A DNA stretch of 64,000 nucleotides from RHLJ01 sp965601955 (GCA_965601955.1 OZ271855.1:1922001-1986000), one strand, 5' to 3'; shown: positions 33,647 through 43,392, numbered from the stretch's first letter. The notes: generated by a model from the letters alone, not told the origin. Program-made: numbers and translations.

Positions 33647-34333
33647 TTACCGTTCGAAGTTTTTGAGTAGTTCCAGAAACTCCTCTTTGAATGTACTCCC
33701 TATAGGAATTTCTAAACCGGACATAAAAACGTGGTTATTTTCGATTTTTTCAATCCATTTTAGCGCAACTACATAAGATCTCTGAACCTGGATGAAAGAG
33801 TTGGCAGGTAAGCCTTTTATTGCATCTTTAATGCTTGTACGAACCATCACTTTGCCCTCAGTTGTTTGGTAATTCACATAGTTTCCATCACTTTCCAGGT
33901 AAATGATGTCTTTGATCAACACCTTTTTTCGGGAGGTTCCCGTATTTAGAAAAATGAATTCAACAGTAGCCTTTGTTCTACCTGTTCTATCTTTCATTTT
34001 TTGAACAGCTTGTAAAAATCTTGGGAAATCGAAGGGTTTAAGCAGGTAGTCTATCGCATTTACTTCATACCCTTGTAAAGCATATTCAGTATAGGCGGTC
34101 GTAAATATTATATTGGCTTTTTGAGGCAATAATTTCAGGAAATCAAATCCGGTCACTTCAGGCATATTTATATCCAGGAAGATCAAATCAATGGATTGGC
34201 TTTCTAAAAAGCTAATCGCTTTCACCGGATCGACAAATGTTCCTTTCAGGTGCAGGAAATCCACCTTTGCTGCCAGGCTTTCAATTACTGAAAGGGCATT
34301 GGGTTCGTCATCAATGGCAATACAGGTAATCAT
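33647..34333 (-). CDS. LytTR family response regulator
   Basis: The 228-residue protein has an N-terminal receiver domain (AIDDEPNAL acidic pocket, phospho-acceptor D54 in LIFLDINMP, T in FTTAYTEYAL, K near 105 in DYLLKPF). The C-terminal LytTR DNA-binding domain is marked by IKDIIYLESDGNYVNYQT and SFIQVQRSYVVAL. The start overlaps the histidine kinase stop by four bases. It should act as the output of the adjacent LytS-like kinase, probably controlling its own operon. Confidence 0.94.
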   Translation of the reverse strand: MITCIAIDDEPNALSVIESLAAKVDFLHLKGTFVDPVKAISFLESQSIDLIFLDINMPEVTGFDFLKLLPQKANIIFTTAYTEYALQGYEVNAIDYLLKPFDFPRFLQAVQKMKDRTGRTKATVEFIFLNTGTSRKKVLIKDIIYLESDGNYVNYQTTEGKVMVRTSIKDAIKGLPANSFIQVQRSYVVALKWIEKIENNHVFMSGLEIPIGSTFKEEFLELLKNFER

Positions 34334-35379
34334 GAATCTAACTCCAATTGTAAGGTGGTTGAGAATACTCTGTCTACATTCGTTACTTCAAATAAGTGTT
34401 TATCCGGGTAGATCAAAGAGAGCCGCTCTTCCAGGTTAGTTAACCCAATCCCACTTGAGGAAACACCCGTCTCTTTAGCAATGGTATTCTTCGAAGTTAG
34501 CAGGAGTTTATTTTCGTTTAATTCGATACCGATAGAAATAAAGCTCTCTTTGGAAGGATTGATACCGTATTTAAAAGCATTTTCAATTACGGGAATAAGA
34601 AGCAGGGGGGTAATAGAAAAAGATTGAAGGGATTCTTCAGAGATGTCAACTGAGAAATCAATAGTATCTGTTTCGGTGGCTCTCATTGCCTGTAGCTCTA
34701 CATATTTCCTAATGAATTCAATTTCTTTATTGAGAGATACTTTTTCCTCCCCAGCATCCTCCAGGTTATATCTCATCAGTGTGCCTAATTTGGTAATAGC
34801 TTCTGCTGTTTGTGGGCTTTCTTCTTTAAGAGCCAGGGCATAAATATTATTCAATGTGTTAAATAAAAAATGGGGATCCACCTGAGTTTTTAAGAATGCC
34901 AATTTCATTTCTGAACGTTCTGATTTGAGTCGCTCAATAAAAGTCAGGTTAATCAACCAGTCCTTTGTAAACTTGTACGCAAAGGATAAAAGGAAACCAA
35001 GGAATATCCCTCCTGAAACGGCGTATTTGCCAAACAGGATTTGGATGAACGTTAATATCTCCGGGTCATGAGAGTCGTTCAGAACAAATAAGTGAAAAAG
35101 AGACCGCAACACTTCAATTACAGCTACAGTGGTGATCATAGCTCCTATATATCCCAACCAACGTTTTTCTTTTAAAAAAGCGGGGATTAAGACAAAGGCA
35201 TTGAAGTAGAAAGTGATAGGAAAAGCCAGGAAATTCATACGTATGATATTCTTCGTTTTGTCATCAATCGATGACCCCATTCCTGCTTCCATAAACCATA
35301 TGAAGAGTATAAATAGAACAATATGAACTACTGACTCAGTGGTATGATTCTTAAATATATTTGAAAGTAGTTGTTTCAC
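34330..35379 (-). CDS. LytS-like sensor histidine kinase
   Basis: The 349-residue protein has four predicted membrane helices (about 17-32, 48-68, 75-100, 110-136). A His_kinase domain follows, with the phospho-acceptor H170 in QVDPHFLFNTLNNIYAL and a HATPase-type ATP-binding region (LLLIPVIENAFKYGI and SSGIGLTNLEERL). No extracellular sensor domain is visible, so the signal is probably membrane-related. It overlaps both the response regulator and the upstream permease-peptidase gene by four bases. Confidence 0.93.
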   Translation of the reverse strand: MKQLLSNIFKNHTTESVVHIVLFILFIWFMEAGMGSSIDDKTKNIIRMNFLAFPITFYFNAFVLIPAFLKEKRWLGYIGAMITTVAVIEVLRSLFHLFVLNDSHDPEILTFIQILFGKYAVSGGIFLGFLLSFAYKFTKDWLINLTFIERLKSERSEMKLAFLKTQVDPHFLFNTLNNIYALALKEESPQTAEAITKLGTLMRYNLEDAGEEKVSLNKEIEFIRKYVELQAMRATETDTIDFSVDISEESLQSFSITPLLLIPVIENAFKYGINPSKESFISIGIELNENKLLLTSKNTIAKETGVSSSGIGLTNLEERLSLIYPDKHLFEVTNVDRVFSTTLQLELDS

Positions 35380-38300
35380 TGCTCGCCTATGATAATGGTA
35401 TTATTGGAATAATTTTGCTCGATGAGCTTTCGATGAGGGTCAACAACAATTTTTGCAGGCTTTCCTTCCACAATAAGGGGAACGGTAGTCTCAGTAGAAG
35501 AAAGTCTCAGTTTCTTGCTGCCAATTATTGCTCCATTACTGTCATGAATCTCTATTTCTAGAAAATCATCTAAAGGTAATGGGGTCGTTTCCATTCCCGG
35601 TATTTGATTTCTAAACTTCTCAAAAAGAACATCTATTTGAACCTCAAAAGTATTGTTTCCTAATTCTTGAATCTGGTACTCATCTATTGAGCTCTCATAA
35701 AGAGTTACTTGCTCGAATAAATCTGTGATTAAGTATCCCAGCGAATCTGGTACCTCTCTCTCCAAATGATGAACAAAATCATAAGAGGTAGGATATGAGC
35801 TATCATTTCGAGCAAATTCTTGGAAGAAGTTTTGAACGATACCGCTGAATGCCCCAGGGGCCAAATGATCATTTAGCGATTGGAGAGCTAGTAGTCCTTT
35901 GGAGTAAGTAATTAGTGTTTCATCAGCACTGGCTGTTACTAATGGTGATTCCCTGGATAACCTTCCACGCTGGTTAAAATATCGGTTTCGAATCAGATCG
36001 AGGTATAGTTGTTTTTTCTCCAGGCCATATTCTTCTTCTAAAACCTGTACAGCGGTAAATTCTGCAAAACTTTCAGTAAGTAACCGGCTTCCTAGCGCGT
36101 CAGCAGGAATTATCTGATGTCCCCACCACTGATGTGCTACTTCATGTGCTGTAAGCCGAAACACATCATCAAAACGATTTTCGCTGTTGTCTTGCTTACT
36201 GAAAAAGCCAGCAAATTCTGAGTAGGGTAAGGTCTGCGCGAATGACTGGGCAAAACTCCCATATGATTTCGAAAACTCTACGATTCTTAATTCATCAAAA
36301 GGATAGTCTCCAAAATGCGTTAAGCCATAGTTAACCGTTGCTTTCATGGCATTCATCATTCTATCGAGATTAAAAGTATGTGTTGGATGATGGAAGATTT
36401 TTAAATCAATGCCCTGTATCGAATCTTCATACACTTCGAATCTGCCCGATTGAATGGGAATGCCATTCCGAATGCTTTTTTCCGATTTATACCGGTAAAA
36501 AGAACGGCCATTTTTCTTCCATTCCTCGATTAGTTTTCCCGGAGCTAGTGCAATTTGATCAGGCGATGTACTAACAGTGATTTCAGTATCCATTAGATCT
36601 ATGTGGTTTCCGACATAGCTATTTTTAGAAGCCAGAGGATTGTCAGGAGTGAGTCTTTCTTTTGAAGTTCCTATATCCGGATAACCAATAGTTGGAAAAT
36701 CAGCCAGGAAAAAGGTGCCATTTGATAATACTTTTCCATCTTCAGAAAACCAGTTTCTTGGAGACTCCCCGATTTTAAAGGATACTTCAATACTTTCACC
36801 GGGTTGTAAGGCTTCATTAAAAACCAATACATCATATTGCAGCACAGTATCCGAATCAAAGTTTCGAAATGAATTGTATGGCAGGTCTGTGATACTCACA
36901 CCCTTTGGATAAGAAAGCATAAGAGTATCGATAGGCTCTGAAGCTTTGTTCGTAAGTAAAAGAGAACCTGTTCCAGTAAAGCTTCTTTGATCAGGATAAA
37001 TATCCAGGCTTAATGAAATCCCTGATAATCTTGGTTGCTCAATATGCTTCAAATGACCAATTCGTTCTTGAGCTTCAATTTTTCTTTGGTCTGAGTCTAA
37101 CGCAGCAATGCTTTCTTCTTGAGGATATATGTATGTCGAAATAGTTGCGCCAATAGAGGTAAAAACTAATGCAACAATGGCGAAATACAGGGCGAATCTA
37201 TTGGTAACTCTTTTTCTTGTGATCGATAGCCGCTCTTTTAGTGAAAAAACCAGGCCCCGGTGTGTCAATAAGTAAGAGATGAGAAGTAAGAAAATCCCAA
37301 ATAGAGCCCAATATAACTTATGGGCTAAGAAAGATCGGATGAAAGAGTCATAGCCAGATAGATCAGAATATTGAGGTATTACTCCACCGTTAAATATATA
37401 TATGCCCTTGTCTATGCCGATACTCTCGATCCCGCTGAGTCCAAAACTAAGGAGTATTAATGCAAAAAAGCCTACATATTGGTTCGGGATAATAGAATAA
37501 ACGAAAAGGGAAGCCATAGCCCAGATTATCTGGCCAATGAACAAAAGCCCATAAACCTGGAAAAGATATTGTTGGAGTTCGAAATGAAAATACCCTTTCC
37601 AAATCTGAACAGATATACCTCCAAAAATTATAAGAGATAGTAATACGGTCTGAAGTTTCAGGAGCGTGAAAAATCTTGACAATAACAGTGAAGCTGAACT
37701 TACTGAGCTGCTATCAACAAGGGCAGCCATTTTTGTACGACGATCCTTATGAGTTAAAAATCCAGCATATAAAAAAGTGATCACCATTATGATAAACGAG
37801 AAGAAAAGGGAAGGGAGGAGGAGCATGACTTGAGTGAGTGGATAAATCCTTGTAGTGTATTCAGGATTAACCTGGCCTAGTAAAAGGATCATGAAGAGTA
37901 AGCTCACGATTATCAACACAACGAAGGTTTTACTTTTTGCTATGGATCGAAAGTGAAAACCGGATATCTCAAAAGCAGATTGTAGCCATACCGGAAATAT
38001 TGAATAGATCGTCCAGCTTGCCGGATAGTTTTTACCGGTTTTCTTGTCTGAGTTTCTTTTGAGAGAAAAGAATCGAAATTCCTTAGCGCTATGATTCAGG
38101 TCAAAACCCAGATATGAAACGCCACCAATAACCAAGGCAATCACTGTCCAAATCATCCGATTGGTTACTAAGCTATTGGAGATAGGAACCATCGTAGAAT
38201 TAATTTCTGCAACAGGCCAGGAACCCGTTGAGATCATAACAGCAGCTCCCCCAAATGGGTCCAAAAAAGTGATCGTATCCATGTTTTCGGGACCTGAAAA

Positions 38301-38900
38301 TACAAACAAGATGGCCCTTCGTACCACAAAGAGGAGGATTGCTGTAATAAAGCCGGCATGTATACTCCTGGATAATGCGACTACGGAAAAAACGATAATT
38401 CCCATCCATATAAGATTAGGAATAGCAATCGATAAAAGTGGGCTGATATAGTGAGAAAAGGAATTTGGTCCTACTAAACTGGGATTAATCCCAGGAGCTA
38501 TTGTGCCCAAAAAAAGACCGAAAGTCAGGATTAGCAAAATGATACAGACAATGAGGCTTCCACTTATAAACTTAGCAGCCAGGTAGGAGTGCTTCTGAAT
38601 AGGAAAGGAATACATGAGTTGAAATGTATTCGATTGGAAATCTCTGTAAATCGCACCTCCGATAAAGACGGGTAACAAAAAAAGAACAAATAATTGGGTG
38701 TCAAAAAAGAAATTGTAAATGTTCAGCGAACTGTTGGCGAATATTTTTGAACCCGGACTTAGGATCTGTTCTCCAACTATATCTGCAGAAAGGCTCATCA
38801 TGCCAAATCCCATTAGGAAAAATATTCCTGCAAAAACAAAGAATGTAGGATTTCTGAGCCAGTACCGAAGTTCGTAGCTGAGGATTTTCTTAAAGTCCAT
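35376..38900 (-). CDS. ABC-2 type permease fused to M1 family aminopeptidase
   Basis: The 1174-residue protein has an N-terminal half of about 12 membrane helices resembling two ABC-2 permease units. The C-terminal half (from about 620) is an M1 metallopeptidase-like domain facing outward. The zinc site is intact: H919-E920-V-A-H923 in HEVAHQWWGHQ, with E943 (TESFAEF) as the likely third ligand, 19 residues after H923. An ATG four codons upstream (38912) is also possible. This one follows GGGGA at good spacing. The ATPase gene ends two bases upstream. The architecture is known in Bacteroidota but its substrate is not. I infer a membrane-embedded export, sensing or peptide-processing machine. 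Confidence 0.92.
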   Translation of the reverse strand: MDFKKILSYELRYWLRNPTFFVFAGIFFLMGFGMMSLSADIVGEQILSPGSKIFANSSLNIYNFFFDTQLFVLFLLPVFIGGAIYRDFQSNTFQLMYSFPIQKHSYLAAKFISGSLIVCIILLILTFGLFLGTIAPGINPSLVGPNSFSHYISPLLSIAIPNLIWMGIIVFSVVALSRSIHAGFITAILLFVVRRAILFVFSGPENMDTITFLDPFGGAAVMISTGSWPVAEINSTMVPISNSLVTNRMIWTVIALVIGGVSYLGFDLNHSAKEFRFFSLKRNSDKKTGKNYPASWTIYSIFPVWLQSAFEISGFHFRSIAKSKTFVVLIIVSLLFMILLLGQVNPEYTTRIYPLTQVMLLLPSLFFSFIIMVITFLYAGFLTHKDRRTKMAALVDSSSVSSASLLLSRFFTLLKLQTVLLSLIIFGGISVQIWKGYFHFELQQYLFQVYGLLFIGQIIWAMASLFVYSIIPNQYVGFFALILLSFGLSGIESIGIDKGIYIFNGGVIPQYSDLSGYDSFIRSFLAHKLYWALFGIFLLLISYLLTHRGLVFSLKERLSITRKRVTNRFALYFAIVALVFTSIGATISTYIYPQEESIAALDSDQRKIEAQERIGHLKHIEQPRLSGISLSLDIYPDQRSFTGTGSLLLTNKASEPIDTLMLSYPKGVSITDLPYNSFRNFDSDTVLQYDVLVFNEALQPGESIEVSFKIGESPRNWFSEDGKVLSNGTFFLADFPTIGYPDIGTSKERLTPDNPLASKNSYVGNHIDLMDTEITVSTSPDQIALAPGKLIEEWKKNGRSFYRYKSEKSIRNGIPIQSGRFEVYEDSIQGIDLKIFHHPTHTFNLDRMMNAMKATVNYGLTHFGDYPFDELRIVEFSKSYGSFAQSFAQTLPYSEFAGFFSKQDNSENRFDDVFRLTAHEVAHQWWGHQIIPADALGSRLLTESFAEFTAVQVLEEEYGLEKKQLYLDLIRNRYFNQRGRLSRESPLVTASADETLITYSKGLLALQSLNDHLAPGAFSGIVQNFFQEFARNDSSYPTSYDFVHHLEREVPDSLGYLITDLFEQVTLYESSIDEYQIQELGNNTFEVQIDVLFEKFRNQIPGMETTPLPLDDFLEIEIHDSNGAIIGSKKLRLSSTETTVPLIVEGKPAKIVVDPHRKLIEQNYSNNTIIIGEQ

Positions 38901-38901
38901 A

Positions 38902-39789
38902 TTAATCCCCATTCGTGGTTTTGTTCAGGCTCAAAAAGTAAGCGTCTTCTAGTGTAGCATCAGTTTTCACAAAATCAGAAGATGGCTGAGAGGGAGAATA
39001 CACGCGTACTACTAACTTATTATCGTGGGTAAACGCTGAGGAAAGGACCTGGAATTTATGTTCCAGAGAATTCAATGATTCCTGATCAATGAAGCACTCC
39101 CAGATATTTCCTTCAATCTGTTGTATAAGTTCCAATGGAGAGCCAGAGATTAATACCCTGCCTTTGTTGATCATGGCGAGGTTATTACACAAATCAGTAA
39201 CATCCTCAACTAAGTGAGTGGAGAAGATTATTACTGTCTCCCGGCTTATTTCTCGAAGTAGATTGAGGAAACGCTTGCGTTCAGCAGGGTCTAATCCTGC
39301 CGTTGGCTCGTCAACAATAATTAGCTTTGGGTTATTTAAGAGTAACTGAGCAATTCCAAAGCGTTGTTTCATTCCTCCAGAGTAGTCGCTTACATTCTTG
39401 TTTCGTACATCAAAAAGGTTAGTTAACTCAAGTACTTCCTGGATTTTTGATCCCCGTTCTTTTTGAGAAAGTATCCCTTTTAAAATTGCAAAATAATTGA
39501 GTAGACTTTCCGCACTTTCCTTTGGATAAACACCAAACTCTTGTGGCAGATATCCAAGTACCTTTCGAAGTGCTAATGGTTCTTCCAGAATATCTATGTC
39601 ATTGAAAGAAAGGGAGCCATCGTCTGGTTGTTGTAAAGTAGCAATGGTTCTCATGAGGCTGGATTTTCCTGCTCCATTTGGGCCAAGCAGTCCAAACATT
39701 CCGGTTCCTATGCTAAGGGAAATATTCTGTAAAGCGTGTACTCCATTCGGGTATGTCTTACTTAGATTTTTGATTCGTAATGGACTCAT
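38902..39789 (-). CDS. ABC transporter ATP-binding protein
   Basis: The 295-residue ATPase has Walker A GLLGPNGAGKSSLMR (about residues 36-50), Q-loop (YLPQEFGVYP), signature DYSGGMKQRFGIAQ, Walker B LIIVDEPTAGLDP and an H-loop (IIFSTHLVED). The frame can be extended upstream to a TTG at 39831, but the ATG at 39789 gives the family-typical MSPLRIKNLSKTYPNG. It is the first gene of the operon with the permease-M1 fusion, kinase and regulator. A 182-bp divergent gap separates it from the Spy-like gene. Confidence 0.94.
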   Translation of the reverse strand: MSPLRIKNLSKTYPNGVHALQNISLSIGTGMFGLLGPNGAGKSSLMRTIATLQQPDDGSLSFNDIDILEEPLALRKVLGYLPQEFGVYPKESAESLLNYFAILKGILSQKERGSKIQEVLELTNLFDVRNKNVSDYSGGMKQRFGIAQLLLNNPKLIIVDEPTAGLDPAERKRFLNLLREISRETVIIFSTHLVEDVTDLCNNLAMINKGRVLISGSPLELIQQIEGNIWECFIDQESLNSLEHKFQVLSSAFTHDNKLVVRVYSPSQPSSDFVKTDATLEDAYFLSLNKTTNGD

Positions 39790-39972
39790 TCCAGATCGGT
39801 GAATTTTTGTTGCCCAAGTGTACCAAGCCAACTTTGGCTTAAAAAAAGAATGGGGTAGAGACGAGGGTTTATGATGTGAATACCTGATTTGGTGTTATAA
39901 AAAACCGAAGGGATTCAGTTTTTTTGTCGTCTAAAGAATCAGAGACAGGAACTTTAACATAAACTACAGACT

Positions 39973-40392
39973 ATGAAGATCTTTCAAATAACCAGAAGAG
40001 CTTTACTGACAACCCTATTTATGGTTGGCGCTATTGTACAAGCTAATGCACAGCCACCTCAGGGACAAAGAGGGATGCCCCAGATTGATTTTAAAAAAAT
40101 AGCCGAGGCTCAGGTAGCCTGGTTCTCAGAGAATTTTGAGCTAAGTGAAGATCAGGCAAATAAAATTAAAGACGTTCATACTGAGAATGCAGAGCAGAGA
40201 CAGGAAGTAATCGAATCGGGATTAACTCCCAGAGATGAAAACTTCAGGGAACAAATGGATGCATTAAGCATAGCTATGGAAGCTAATTTGCAGGAGATAT
40301 TAACTGCTGATCAATGGAAAACATTTGAAGAGAAAAAAGAAGAGTATGCAGAAATTGGAAGGCCTCAACGACCTAGAAGAGGTAGAAATTAA
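39973..40392 (+). CDS. Spy/CpxP-like small periplasmic protein
   Basis: The 139-residue protein has a signal peptide ending near QANAQ (residue 27), then a Pro/Gly/Gln-rich linker. The helical part has two LTxxQ-like segments (ELSEDQANKIKDVH and EILTADQWKTFEEK), and the tail is Arg/Pro-rich (RPQRPRRGRN). Related Spy/CpxP proteins are periplasmic chaperones or metal and stress sensors. It is divergent from the ABC operon and followed by a strong terminator, so it is a single-gene transcript. Confidence 0.8.
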   Translation: MKIFQITRRALLTTLFMVGAIVQANAQPPQGQRGMPQIDFKKIAEAQVAWFSENFELSEDQANKIKDVHTENAEQRQEVIESGLTPRDENFREQMDALSIAMEANLQEILTADQWKTFEEKKEEYAEIGRPQRPRRGRN

Positions 40393-40435
40393 CATAGATA
40401 GAGAGACGTCAAGTTAGCACTTGATGTACCCCTAA

Positions 40436-40482
40436 AAGCCACCCCTAGAACCTTTCATCCTCGGGGGTGGCTTATTTTTTTA
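40436..40482 (+). terminator. Rho-independent terminator after the Spy-like gene
   Basis: A stem AAGCCACCCC (40436-40445) pairs perfectly with GGGGTGGCTT (40464-40473) across an 18-base loop and is followed by ATTTTTTT. It lies 44 bp after the stop codon. Confidence 0.9.
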
Positions 40483-40584
40483 CATAAATTCACCTCATAT
40501 CTCATTGAAGCCCATAAAGTTGATTGGATGAAAGTTCTTCAACTACTACTTTCTTAGTAGTAATACTTTCACCAATTAATTTAT

Positions 40585-41052
40585 ATGAAAAAGTTAGTAG
40601 CCCTTTTTTCTCTCTTGATTCTTCTTGTAATCACTTCTGTAAATTTAATTCGAGTACATCACGATGAAGAAGCAATTAAGGATGCGCTCTTAACCGGATA
40701 TATTCATGGAGCTTTTAATGAATTGAATCCGGAAGCAATGGAACAAACCTTCCATAAAGATTTCGCAATTTTTTCACCAGGAGAGGATGGTGAAATTCGA
40801 CGTTATCCAATTGCTACCTGGGTCGAAAACACCAGGCGAACCAAAGAAAATCCCAGTTTTGATCCAGAAGGCAATAAATGGGATCATAAATTCACATCTG
40901 TTGATGTAACAGGTAATTCGGCTTCTGTTAAGCTGGAGCTTTATAGAGATGGTAATCATGTATATACCGACTACCTATCCTTACTTAAATTTGGGAGAGA
41001 ATGGAAGGTAGTTGCAAAGGTATACTACCAGCACGAAACACCGGATAATTAG
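40585..41052 (+). CDS. NTF2-like / putative lumazine-binding family protein
   Basis: The 155-residue protein has a hydrophobic N-terminus (residues 4-21) that may be a signal peptide or an anchor. A single NTF2-like fold follows: IKDALLTGYIHGAFNELNPEAMEQTFHKDFAIF, YPIATWVENTR and YTDYLSLLKFGREWKVVAKVYY. This resembles the Lumazine_bd_2/SnoaL-like families, many without known function. It is transcribed alone and meets the convergent GMC gene at an 18-bp inverted repeat. Confidence 0.82.
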   Translation: MKKLVALFSLLILLVITSVNLIRVHHDEEAIKDALLTGYIHGAFNELNPEAMEQTFHKDFAIFSPGEDGEIRRYPIATWVENTRRTKENPSFDPEGNKWDHKFTSVDVTGNSASVKLELYRDGNHVYTDYLSLLKFGREWKVVAKVYYQHETPDN

Positions 41053-41061
41053 TTGATGGTT

Positions 41062-41111
41062 ATTAGTTAATGGTTATTGATGAATCACTTTTCCAATAAC
41101 CATTAACTAAT
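41062..41111. terminator. Inverted repeat between convergent genes
   Basis: ATTAGTTAATGGTTATTG (41062-41079) is the exact reverse complement of the bases at 41094-41111, with a 14-base loop. It sits between two convergent stop codons and could act as a bidirectional terminator. The stem is AT-rich and no strong T-tract follows, so function is uncertain. Confidence 0.6.
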
Positions 41112-41122
41112 GTCGCTTAAGT

Positions 41123-42835
41123 TTATAGAGCTCCTTTTTTTATTTGTTTGTCGGCGTAATCGACAGCTCTTGCTGTAAGAGCCATATAAGTAATACTCGG
41201 ATTCTGAGTAGCTGAGCTGGTCATACAGGCTCCATCAGTAACAAATACATTGGGGACATTATGGATTTGGTTCCATTTATTCAGAACACTGGTTTCTACG
41301 TCATGTCCCATTCTGGCTGTGCCCATTTCATGAATGCAAGCTCCCGGAGCTGTTTCTCCATTGTATGAGTAAATATTTTCCACTCCCGCAGCTTCCATCA
41401 TTTCAATAGCACATCGAACTCCATCTTCTCTAAGTTTGCGTTCATTTTCCCTAAGCTTTGCATCGAATACAATGGTTGGCATTCCATGTTTATCTAACTT
41501 TTCAAAATTCAGGAACATCCTGTTTTCGTGATAAGGCAGCATTTCCCCAAAGCAGGTTACCCCTACATTCCATCCTCCGGGTTTAAAAATGTCGTTTTTT
41601 GCTGATGCTCCAATCATTCCACCAGGGGTATTAATAGAACGCGAAGCTCCTCCCTGGTACCCATATCCCCTTAGATAGTCTTGCTTAGTTTCTTCATCAA
41701 GATTTCTGAAGCGTGCGATATAAAATCCACCTGGTTTACGGCCATGGTAGTATTTGTCTTTTAATACCGGTAAGGTTCCACCTGCGCCCATTCCATAATG
41801 ATGGTCCATCATATTGTGGCCCAATTCACCACTTTCATTGCCAAGTCCGGTTGGATAGGCATCTGACCGGCTATTCAGCAGTATAGCTGTTGTTCCAACA
41901 GTACTTGCATTACAAAAGATGATACGTGCATTGAATACAATCTCCTCCCCGGTGTTAGCATCTTTTACTCTAACACCACTTGCTTTACCAGTTGAGGAAT
42001 CATAAATCACTTCATGTACAATGCTATCTGCTCTTAAAGTGAGGTTGCCTGTTTCAGCAGCTACTGCGAGCGTAGACGAAAGGCTACAGAAAGGGGCTCC
42101 ATAGAAGCATCCCCTCCAACATCGGTCCCGCACCTGGCATTGTCCGCGTGTGCCTTTATGTACCTCAGGGTTGTATTCACTTAGGTTTGCCACTCGTCCG
42201 GGAGTTACAATCCTTCTGGGAAATTTCGACTTAATTTTTTCCCTCATGTACTCTTCAGCGCAATTTAGCGGAAAGGCTTTAAGAAATTTTCCATCTGGTA
42301 TTTGAGGCAAGTCCTCAGCCTGGCCAGCTATCCCCACAAATGTTTCCACATAATCGTACCAGGGCTCAATGTCTTTATATCGGATGGGCCAGTCAACTCC
42401 ATATCCATCTTTCATATTGGCTTCAAAATCCAGATCACTCCACCGATAACACTGGCGTCCCCACATAATGGAACGTCCCCCAACATGATGACCTCGAATC
42501 CAGTCAAAACGAGCAATTTCATCATAATCGTAATCACTGTCTTTATTGAACCAATGCTTCACATCCTCTTGAACTACCCATGAGAGCCTGTTTTGCTTGA
42601 AATAGTGAAGGGCTCTTTCTTCAGCTGAAACAATACCATTATTGGGTAAATCCCATTTCTCACTATTAGCAGTGGGATATTCGCCATGTTTCACCATTCG
42701 GCCTCGCTCGAGTACAAGGGTTTTGTACCCTTTTGTTGTAAGCTCCATCGCTGCATAACCACCACTTATGCCTGAACCGATTACGATGGCGTCAAAGGTA
42801 TTTTGCTTTTTCGCTTTCAGATTTAGATTGCCCAT
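41123..42835 (-). CDS. GMC family FAD-dependent oxidoreductase, large subunit
   Basis: The 570-residue protein has an N-terminal FAD site (AIVIGSGISGGYAAMELTTKGYKTLVLERG, residues about 16-45), then VGGRSIMWGRQCYRWSD and CQVRDRCWRGCFYGAPFC. The C-terminal GMC signature follows: IHEMGTARMGHD with the active-site His, and NVFVTDGACMTSSATQNPSITYMALTARA. Such enzymes oxidise sugars or alcohols. It overlaps by 13 bp the gene for a gluconate 2-dehydrogenase subunit 3-like protein, so it probably works as a periplasmic complex exported together with it. The large subunit has no own signal sequence, which fits hitchhiker Tat export. Confidence 0.92.
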   Translation of the reverse strand: MGNLNLKAKKQNTFDAIVIGSGISGGYAAMELTTKGYKTLVLERGRMVKHGEYPTANSEKWDLPNNGIVSAEERALHYFKQNRLSWVVQEDVKHWFNKDSDYDYDEIARFDWIRGHHVGGRSIMWGRQCYRWSDLDFEANMKDGYGVDWPIRYKDIEPWYDYVETFVGIAGQAEDLPQIPDGKFLKAFPLNCAEEYMREKIKSKFPRRIVTPGRVANLSEYNPEVHKGTRGQCQVRDRCWRGCFYGAPFCSLSSTLAVAAETGNLTLRADSIVHEVIYDSSTGKASGVRVKDANTGEEIVFNARIIFCNASTVGTTAILLNSRSDAYPTGLGNESGELGHNMMDHHYGMGAGGTLPVLKDKYYHGRKPGGFYIARFRNLDEETKQDYLRGYGYQGGASRSINTPGGMIGASAKNDIFKPGGWNVGVTCFGEMLPYHENRMFLNFEKLDKHGMPTIVFDAKLRENERKLREDGVRCAIEMMEAAGVENIYSYNGETAPGACIHEMGTARMGHDVETSVLNKWNQIHNVPNVFVTDGACMTSSATQNPSITYMALTARAVDYADKQIKKGAL

Positions 42836-43392
42836 GCTTTTCCTCCAAGTTCTTCAACAGTTGCACATGGTTCGTAATAGCCAGGAATTGGGAGAAAATT
42901 CAGGTATGTGGTAGCTATAGGCTGGCTATTTCGATAATAGTCAACGGTTCTTCCTTTAATATCCCATAAAGCCTGACGTATAGGTTCGAGGCTTCCTTCG
43001 GAGGACTGATCAATTTCGCTTAGTACAGTGAATTGTTTTTCCTGATCTAATTCAATAAAAGATTCTCCATCTAGTTTTCGGCCCAAATAGCTTTCAAATA
43101 ATTCAAACCTTCGCATGTAATTCTCTTTTTCATCTTCTCGTAGGATAGCCGAAATCATAGAATCCATTTTTTCGGGTACACCCACTTCACTTGCAGAAGG
43201 ACTATCCGTTTTTGGAAGAATAGTGTCTGCAATGGCTTTAATAAGATTGAGTTGGCTTTCGGAAAAAAAAGAGGGTGAGTAAGCTTCCAGGATAGATTTT
43301 GGGATGGATGTACTTCCAAATAGCACTGTACTTAGAAAAGGGGCACCCATGATAGCTGTGACTCCAAGCTTGAGGACTTCTCGACGTTTCAT
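42823..43392 (-). CDS. Gluconate 2-dehydrogenase subunit 3 family protein
   Basis: The 189-residue protein has a Tat-like N-terminus (MKRREVLKLGVTAIMGAPFL) and the subunit 3 motif LIKAIADTILPKTDSPSASEVGVPEKMDSMI. In known complexes this small subunit is needed for maturation and translocation of the GMC catalytic subunit. It precedes and overlaps the GMC gene. No cytochrome subunit is present next to the pair, so the electron acceptor must be encoded elsewhere. Confidence 0.9.
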   Translation of the reverse strand: MKRREVLKLGVTAIMGAPFLSTVLFGSTSIPKSILEAYSPSFFSESQLNLIKAIADTILPKTDSPSASEVGVPEKMDSMISAILREDEKENYMRRFELFESYLGRKLDGESFIELDQEKQFTVLSEIDQSSEGSLEPIRQALWDIKGRTVDYYRNSQPIATTYLNFLPIPGYYEPCATVEELGGKAWAI

